Assembly (NCBI GenBank): GCA_003990745.1
Contig: RBNI01005467.1
Span: 1 to 12,538 of the forward strand
DNA from: Jimgerdemannia flammicorona
Taxonomy: Eukaryota > Mucoromycota > Endogonomycetes > Endogonales > Endogonaceae
Reading direction: 5' to 3'
DNA: 12,538 nucleotides
In this document: positions 6,534 through 12,538 of the stretch, piece after piece
Numbering within the stretch: position 1 is the first letter of the stretch
Layout of the letters: each line of letters begins with the position of its first letter
The notes under the pieces: model-generated
Seen by the model: the letters and a program-made list of their open reading frames with translations, nothing else
Told to the model about the DNA's origin: nothing
Database searches by the model: none
Translations under genes and position numbers: made by a program

Positions 6534-7305
6534 TGTAATATACCAGCTCAATGGAGGCAAATTATAAGGTTAGGGTACTATGTAGTTTGGCTTGAACCCC
6601 CAGTTACTTTGTCAAAAAGTAACAAAATGTTCTATAATTTCTGATATTGATAATTGACAGTATAATAGTCAAATCTAGAACCAATAGTTGATTTCCTTAT
6701 TGGGACAGTTCTTGGGTATAGTGGCAATTTTGTATAATGGTCTCTGTATAGCACCATAATCTCTAAAAGTATGCAATTTCTGCATGATGATCTTATTTCA
6801 AAAGTATGTGATTTCTGATGTGATGATCTTATTTGTTATATAGACAATTTGGTGGACTTTCTTACTAGGTGACAAGTTGCTTGAATAACTCAGTTGGCAG
6901 ATAACTTGGTTTGGCAGATAACTCAGATAACTCAGATGGTACAGATTCTTCTAAATCAGCAGATTACTTGAAAATAACAGACTTTTTGAGCAAAGTTACA
7001 TCAAAGACTGGATTTATTTGTACAAGGTTATATCAAGAGACTGGCTTTACTGCAAAGTTGCATCAGATAGACTGGCTTTATAGTAAGGTTCCTATGGCAG
7101 ACTTCTTAAGAATAGCAGCTTTTCCTTAAGCAGCAGATTACTCAAATAGTAGCTCTTCTTCAAGCAGTGAGTTTCTCTTCAAATGGCAGACTTCTTTATA
7201 TCAGAAAGTAGACTGGAGTGAAAAGTAAGCTCACAATCTCCTAGTAATGACTTTAGAGTAAGTATTTCTCCTAAGTATTACAATTTTTCCTAGATCTATC
7301 AGCCA
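6534..7305 (-). repeat. 5' LTR copy, truncated in U3
   Basis: Aligned from TGTAATATACC with the other two copies, including the shared AATGGAGGCAAATTA core and CTCACAATCTCCTA block (about 7222). Similarity fades after 7290-7305, next to the inverted-repeat element at 7321. Confidence 0.7.
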
Positions 7306-7320
7306 CTTGAAATGGGTGTT

Positions 7321-7576
7321 TTATCTCTTAGATAGTATTGCAGCCAAATTCAGCTGCAAAAAACAACTGTATCTAAAATTTTATAAAAATAAAAAGAAAT
7401 CATAAAAATTATTTTACTAAAAAAAAAAAAAAATTTTTTTACTAGTTTTCATAGATTTTCTTCAAATTTTTTTTTTTATAATTTTATATCAAATATTAAG
7501 TTAAAAAAAAATTTAAAATTTTTTTTTTTTTTTGCAGCCAAATTTGGCTGCATTTCAATACCAATGAAGAGATAGC
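7321..7576. mobile_element. MITE-like inverted-repeat element with AT-rich core
   Basis: The arms read TATCTCTT..(A/T)GGTATTG..GCAGCC inwards from both ends (left about 7322-7357; right, reversed, about 7575-7534). Each arm holds an 18-bp palindrome, GCAGCCAAATTTGGCTGC at 7534-7551 (perfect) and a near-perfect one at 7340-7357. The ~175-bp core is almost pure A/T with several A and T runs. Size and layout fit a small non-autonomous DNA transposon or foldback element. I found no clear target duplication. Confidence 0.55.
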
Positions 7577-10500
7577 AAGTAATTGCATGCCAGAGCTTCA
7601 TACAATCTAAATGGTCAAAGACAATTCATATTTTTATAGTGAGTTATAGCCTACTTACAAAAATATGAGGTTCACAAAATATAACCTATCTTTCTCTTAT
7701 AGTGAAGAAAGGAGCAGAGGTAGGTACCACATTGCCCAGTATGTTATGATATATTGAAATTATATATCTTATATATGCATAAAAATTATAATTATTCATA
7801 AACCAATCAACTAATCTACATTAATCTACTCACTCAAGGATGTGCAATGTTTCAATCTACTGATCAAAGATCTATATGATCTTACTGACCAATCTCTTTG
7901 TATGCCTCAATTCAGTTTGGCTTAATGACAAACTAATTAGAGAAAACGAGCTCAAAAATAAGATACAGTCATCAAGAAGAGAAGGGAAACAACAATAGTG
8001 TCTCACATAAAGCAAAACATAGTCAACTCTAATTATATACACTATGACTTGTCAACTTCCAAAGTCACCTCACCTTTCTAATATATGATAACAGTCTTTG
8101 TCTGAGGCAGGGATATTGAGCATATCATCAGGCTGATGACAGTACCATTGTAGTAATCAATCTTGTAAAATTATCTTACACATATATGATTGAATTATAT
8201 AGAGATATAGATAAGAATATAACAAATATATAGTCATATTCTACTATCTTATATAATACAGAAAAATCACTATATATCACATAATATATACCACCTTAAC
8301 CTTCCATTCCTCATCCTTTCTTCTTGCTCCCCCTCTCTCCACTACCACCCCTACCCCCCTCTCCTCTATGTTGGGTCACTCATAAGGTTCAGGTTTCCAT
8401 AAAACATTCTTCTAGGTCTCCAAAAACTGGACACCCATGTTGCCAGGGTAACTCTTCCTCTCTCTCCCTCCTTTTTGACTCTTAATCCAATTTCAGCACA
8501 TCTATCATCAAAGGAGAACTTATAATAATGTAAGGTCACTAGTGCATCTGAGGTTAAATACCTATATTAGATCACACCAAACTGCAGGCTGAAGAAGGGA
8601 AAGTGTATGGGAATACTGGAAGGTATGTGTAATAAAGCATCTTGATGTGGGCTGGAACAGTTGTACTGGTTGTAGCTATTGGAGCTGATGTACAATTCAG
8701 ATAAAAGTACAACTTGGACAAAAGATCCATGTCTGGTAGTGAGCCCAGGGGGCAGGGTTGAGGCAAGGGTCCATGTCTGTGTCTGCATCTTCAAGAAGGT
8801 GATCAAGGCCTGCAAACATAGGAATATCCATAGTTACATCAGCTGAGTGTGGGGTGTGTGGAAGGAGGAGGAGACAAATAGAGGGAAGTCATTTGGGAGG
8901 AAGGTCGTTATGGTGTGATTGGAGTCAGAGTTGTGCTCAGAGGAGGGGTCAAAGTCATTATCAAGCTCAAGAGTAATATCAAGGTTGATGGTTGGGATGA
9001 TCATGAGGTTAGAGCTGGAAGTCAAGAACAGAAAATGATATAGTAAGAGAAGGGATACCATATAGGGTCTCTCAAGCTCCTTTAACTACACTTACTGATT
9101 GCTAGCTAATATTTACCCATTTATAAATGAGCAATCTCTGTTCAGATATAATGGAGTTCATCCTATATTTGTGGTCAGGATGATGGTTACACAAGAGATG
9201 AGTGGGCTTGTGACAGCAAAAAAACTCCAGGGTTCCCAGCTATTTGAGTCATTGGACCTAAAGCCAAGGCTGAGATATAAAGGAGAATGGGGAGGGCAGT
9301 GGAGAGGGAGAGAGGGGGGAAGGGGGAAAGGGGCTCAGATGGGTCTCCTTTTGTATGAACAAGTGAGTAACAAGATATGGTGACTATATAATGTCTATCA
9401 GCCATGGCATATAGAGCTATTCTATAACTATAAAATGCATGATACAGGGAGTAGTCAGAATAGCCAATGTAATTTTGTACCATCAGTTTTTACATATGAC
9501 TCTGATTAGTCACATCTGACTTTTCTCAAATGAGATAACATACTCACAAATTCTGTTGAATATCATATAGCCCCCATTATCTGATCTGCTCAAGAATCAA
9601 TTTGACTCTTGTTTGGTACAAAATTGGTCTATAACAAAATATGGAAGGGGAGTATAGAAATGTCAACAATGCAAATATAGACAATCAGGGAAAATAGAAA
9701 TGCCAAAAAAATAGGAGTCAAATATAAATGGCAGAACTACCTATTAATGAATAAATACATAAAAGACAGACAGACCAGAAACAGGTGTGTGGGTTCTGGA
9801 ATATGATATTATCATACTAGTATAATAAGTATACTATATTAAGAGAATAATTTTAGAGAGAAAAAAAAATATATATTTACTACCTCTTCCAGTGATATGT
9901 TTCTATGAATATCATGATTTTTTGAATGTTTTTCATAATATAAACCCTCAATACCTTTTGTAGTTATAAATTCATTCACAAATATCTAGCATTTGAATGT
10001 GGGAAACTAATGCCAAATCTTGCTTCTCTGTCTTGAAATTACAAAGACCTCTTGATGGTGGCTATGGTGGTTGCATTCAGGTTCATGGGCCACTTATTTG
10101 GCCTATACTCAGGCTTACAATTAAATCAAACAATTGAAAAATAGCAAGTGATGAGTTCAATATACTATCATCCAAAAACACTATTCTCCTCTTATAAAAT
10201 ATATAAAAGATAACATACTATGTTTTGGTGGCTGCTATATAGATATAGTAGCTTCTAGTTATTACTTTAATTCCTTGATATCTCAAAGAAGTACTAAAGT
10301 TTGTTATCCACAGTACTCAGTAGGTAACACTATGATGATATAAATATGTATATCATCTATCTCATCAGTATTTGGCTTGGCAGATTTGAGAATAGTATGT
10401 TGCTCAGCTTATCAAGAGAGATGTGTATCTTCTAAAATACAAGGTCTTTAGTATCAATGTTAATAATTCTTCACCTTAATAGTTTTCTTGACTTGATCAA

Positions 10501-10756
10501 TATTATGATGAGAACTGGAGTAGTTATGGAGTTATGGAAATAAGTGTACTTATATGTAGAGTTGTTGGAAATATACTTCTTATAATAAATGAGCCAAGAC
10601 TGGAGAAGCTTTGGCATAGCTGAGATCTAGGATGGAGGAAATAATATAAAGGATAGATTAGGAGTATTATTTAGTAAAGATGAAACAGTATACTATGTAA
10701 TGAAGTAGGATGATGATTATAGGAAAATGGAGTAAAAAAAAGCAATCTATGTATAG
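7577..10756. other. AT-rich, CpG-free stretch without recognisable genes
   Basis: Frames here reach at most about 95 codons and resemble no family. There are TA-rich patches (8180-8290, 9820-9890, 10200-10340), a pyrimidine tract (about 8310-8372) and a purine tract (about 9286-9340). I find two CpG in it (near 7947 and 8905). It is probably old, mutated repeat sequence. Confidence 0.5.
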
Positions 10757-11180
10757 TTCCACTCATAAATGGGTAGAGAACACTCTACCCAACTGCAATC
10801 ATAAGGATCCTATTTATAAATAGATTCCATAAAGTAAGAGTAAGCTCTACCCCAATGATATCATATGGAGGCCCACTTGTAAACTGGGAGCTGTAATATA
10901 GATAGGATAAGAGTTGCTCCACCCAATCATAATCATAAGGAGACTCACTCATAACTGAGCTCTGTAGGTTACTCAATTGTAATCATAAGGAGACCCACTT
11001 ATAACTGGGCTCTATAGGGTAAGAGTAAGCTCTACTAAAGGTAATTTTTCAGAGACCCACTCATAAACTGAGATCTTACAGATACATAGGATAAGAGTTG
11101 CTCTACCCAATCACAATCATAAGAAGTCCTTTCATAAAAGGGCTTCATAGGGTAAAAGTAATTGTAATCTACTCATAAAT
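10757..11180. repeat. Tandem array of hairpin-forming units, ~50-73 bp
   Basis: Six to seven degenerate units share the order: hairpin of GGGTAAGAG and CTCTACCC, spacer AATCATAATCATAAGGAGA, second hairpin of CCCACT-TATA-ACTGGG type, then CTCTATAGG. Spacer copies lie near 10796, 10855, 10927, 10976 and 11108. The second stem varies in sequence but stays paired in several units: CTATTTATAAATAG (10810), CCCA/TGGG (10872 and 10994), CTCA/TGAG (10944), CCTTT/AAAGG (11128). Confidence 0.7.
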
Positions 11181-12017
11181 AAGACATGAAGGCCTTATGC
11201 TGGGTGTGCAAAATGTTTTTTATGGCACTATATAAATGATGTCACACATCTTTATTTTGTGGCTTATATTAATATCATCAATATCTACATCACCAATAGA
11301 TCAGTTATGCATAAAGCAATAGCATCCATAAGGTACTTTGTAATAAACTTTACCTCATATGATTACATATCTATAGATTTTCCTCATTTACAAGCCATAA
11401 TTACCCATGGGTTACAGAAAAAAAATAAAAATAAAAAATAAATTACATATGCAACTTACCATTACTGATATCTCTTTTTTTCACAAAAAATGTAACATGG
11501 AAAATTCAAATAATATTCTTGACCATCGCTGACTATTGCACACCGCTTCTTCTAAATGAGTAGCAGAAATCACCTAGCCCAAATCTTCCAGAAAGCAGGT
11601 GACATTGATCCATAAAAAAGTTGACACAGGAGTTTGATTCGATGGGTTGCATAGTCAACTGCAACTGTCTTTTCACATTTGTCCCTCATTAGGAACAAGA
11701 CCTCATCCCATATTGTCACAACCATCACCATGTTCTTTAAGACCATTGGTGAATGGTCAAGGCTATGGGGTTTGGATGAGCATATACCTTTTTTGTTATA
11801 GTCATTTGTTGAGTCCATGGTTAGTACGCACATCTTGTGGCTTGGCCACTGGTAGTGACAGGTGTGTTTGGTGAGATCAACCATTTTTTTTCTTTGCAAG
11901 GTAGCTCAGATTTTCTGTTGATTACTATTGTGACCCACACTCCTCCTTTTTCTATAGCCTTCTCTATATACTTTATCATTATCTTCATCATCATGGTCAT
12001 GAAGGCAGTACTGACAG
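11181..12017. other. No recognised gene
   Basis: A 110-codon minus-strand frame (11570-11899) is the longest; it resembles nothing I know and its strand partner is also partly open. CpG reappears from about 11525. A T9 run (11884-11892) interrupts possible plus-strand frames. Confidence 0.35.
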
Positions 12018-12090
12018 GGGCGAGTTCAACACCACCAAGATCCAGAAGCTGGTAGAGTCCATCATCATCCACACTCTTATCACTGTGCTC
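12018..12090 (+). pseudogene. Coding-like fragment with C/G-ending codons
   Basis: After an AG at 12016-12017 the frame reads GEFNTTKIQKLVESIIIHTL and ends before GTATAC at 12091, a possible donor. The third codon positions are mostly C or G, as in the fragment at 12203, but the phases do not join directly, so the exon model is uncertain. Confidence 0.25.
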
Positions 12091-12202
12091 GTATACATAC
12101 TTGTATGGCAGTGAAGCTCAAGTAGGTACAGGGGGGGGGTTCATTGTTATGTTTAGTGAAGTAAGAAAGAATGGTGGTTAACATAACCCACCTCCACCAC
12201 AG

Positions 12203-12410
12203 AATGGATATTGGCAACATGCTGACCTCCTTCCACATCCTCCTCAAGCTCCTGACCAAGACCTCCAATACAGCCCTCCAAAAGGCCATCATCTCTCACT
12301 GTGCCATCTTCTATAAGACCTACCTTGAGTTCTTCGACCATGGAATGCAGTTCCATATTGACGGCTATGACAATGCTGTCAAGTCCTTACCCAGTATGTC
12401 AGCGGACTGA
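12203..12410 (+). pseudogene. Helical protein fragment, faintly FANCD2-like, frame broken
   Basis: A possible acceptor (CCACCACAG) precedes an open frame to TGA at 12408-12410. It encodes a helical segment (LLKLLTKTSNTALQKAI, then FYKTYLEFFDHGMQFH) with C/G-ending codons. From about 12383 the +2 frame continues in the same style (QYVSGLRSSYGLQFEMMHSS) up to 12500, so one base seems to be lost near 12383. Spacing of F...YLE.F...GM, a following D..V..L and L.SS..LQ..M.HS recalls the C-terminal helical part of FANCD2, the DNA crosslink-repair protein. This is from memory of the family, with low certainty. Confidence 0.3.
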
Positions 12411-12503
12411 GGAGTAGCTACGGTCTGCAGTTCGAGATGATGCATAGCTCCAATACCAGGTCAGCCATGAGGAATGATGACAGACCATACACCTCATCTT
12501 CAC

Positions 12504-12506
<3 letters not shown>

Positions 12507-12538
<32 letters not shown>
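12507..12538. repeat. T32 homopolymer at the window end
   Basis: An uninterrupted run of T closes the window. It may be the end of an assembled contig at a homopolymer, or the A tail of a minus-strand retrocopy. Confidence 0.7.

Larger units (their letters stand above)
5112..7305 (-). mobile_element. Non-autonomous LTR retrotransposon remnant, minus strand
   Basis: Two LTR copies of the family at 665-2039 lie in the same orientation and flank a 591-bp internal part. Read on the minus strand: 5' LTR (to 6534), a short leader, a gag-like frame (6494-5994), a polypurine tract (GTGGGGGCAGA, 5953-5943) and the 3' LTR (5942-5112, TGTGAT...GTTACA). No protease, reverse transcriptase or integrase is present, so it would depend on a full-length relative. 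The 5' LTR has lost its U3 end near 7305, so no target duplication can be checked. Confidence 0.75.

Noticed and set aside
8310..9340. Pyrimidine tract (8310-8372) and purine tract (9286-9340) as arms of a large inverted repeat
   Set aside because: Only the simple-sequence parts resemble each other; flanking sequence does not pair.
8567..9483. Several frames of 64-98 codons on both strands as genes
   Set aside because: They overlap one another, have low-complexity translations from purine or pyrimidine tracts, and lie in CpG-free decayed sequence.
10757..11180. CRISPR array or tRNA cluster
   Set aside because: Units are degenerate without constant repeat and unique spacer, and no tRNA cloverleaf or box sequences are seen.
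11570..11899. 110-codon minus-strand frame as a gene
   Set aside because: No recognisable family, no clear splice sites or start context, and this length can arise by chance here.

Overview
The window is eukaryotic. Its left third (about 1-4,220) carries the 3' part of a plus-strand leucine-rich-repeat (LRR) gene. Exon after exon is exactly 84 nt (28 codons), begins and ends in phase 1, encodes one ribonuclease-inhibitor-type LRR, and is separated by introns of roughly 75-120 nt. This one-LRR-per-exon layout is typical of animal NLR-type (NACHT-LRR) genes. The short introns and strong CpG depletion elsewhere would suit an early-branching animal such as a sponge, but that host assignment is inference. 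No NACHT or other effector domain lies in the window, so 'NLR' is also inference.

Layout. 1-320: Pro/Thr-rich exon built on ~15-residue repeats, with a frame change at a C9 run. 479-3,684: eleven LRR exons. 3,805-4,219: two exons for a non-LRR tail ending in a basic, AT-hook-like segment. The third exon here is split by a 1,375-bp solo LTR (665-2,039, plus strand, 4-bp target duplication ATGT); removing it restores an exact 84-nt exon. Further lesions are a lost 5' splice site, a lost 3' splice site and an in-frame TGA, so the gene looks decayed. Because every LRR exon is frame-symmetric, skipping damaged exons would keep the frame.

4,474-4,933: two coding-like, unidentified minus-strand exons facing the LRR gene tail to tail. 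5,112-~7,305: a minus-strand, internally deleted relative of the same LTR family: 3' LTR 5,112-5,942, a polypurine tract, a 167-codon gag-like frame with seven stops and no frameshift, then a 5' LTR missing its U3 end. 7,321-7,576: an inverted-repeat (MITE-like) element with two 18-bp palindromes around an AT-rich core.

About 5,131-11,520 is almost free of CpG (I find two by eye) and TA-rich, unlike the left third. I recognise no genes there. It holds a tandem array (10,757-11,180) whose units keep hairpins despite differing sequence. The right end (12,018-12,506) has coding-like sequence with a different codon style and a frame break, with faint resemblance to the C-terminal region of FANCD2; the window ends in a run of 32 T. 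The plus-strand exons form one gene; nothing shows that the other segments work together with it.
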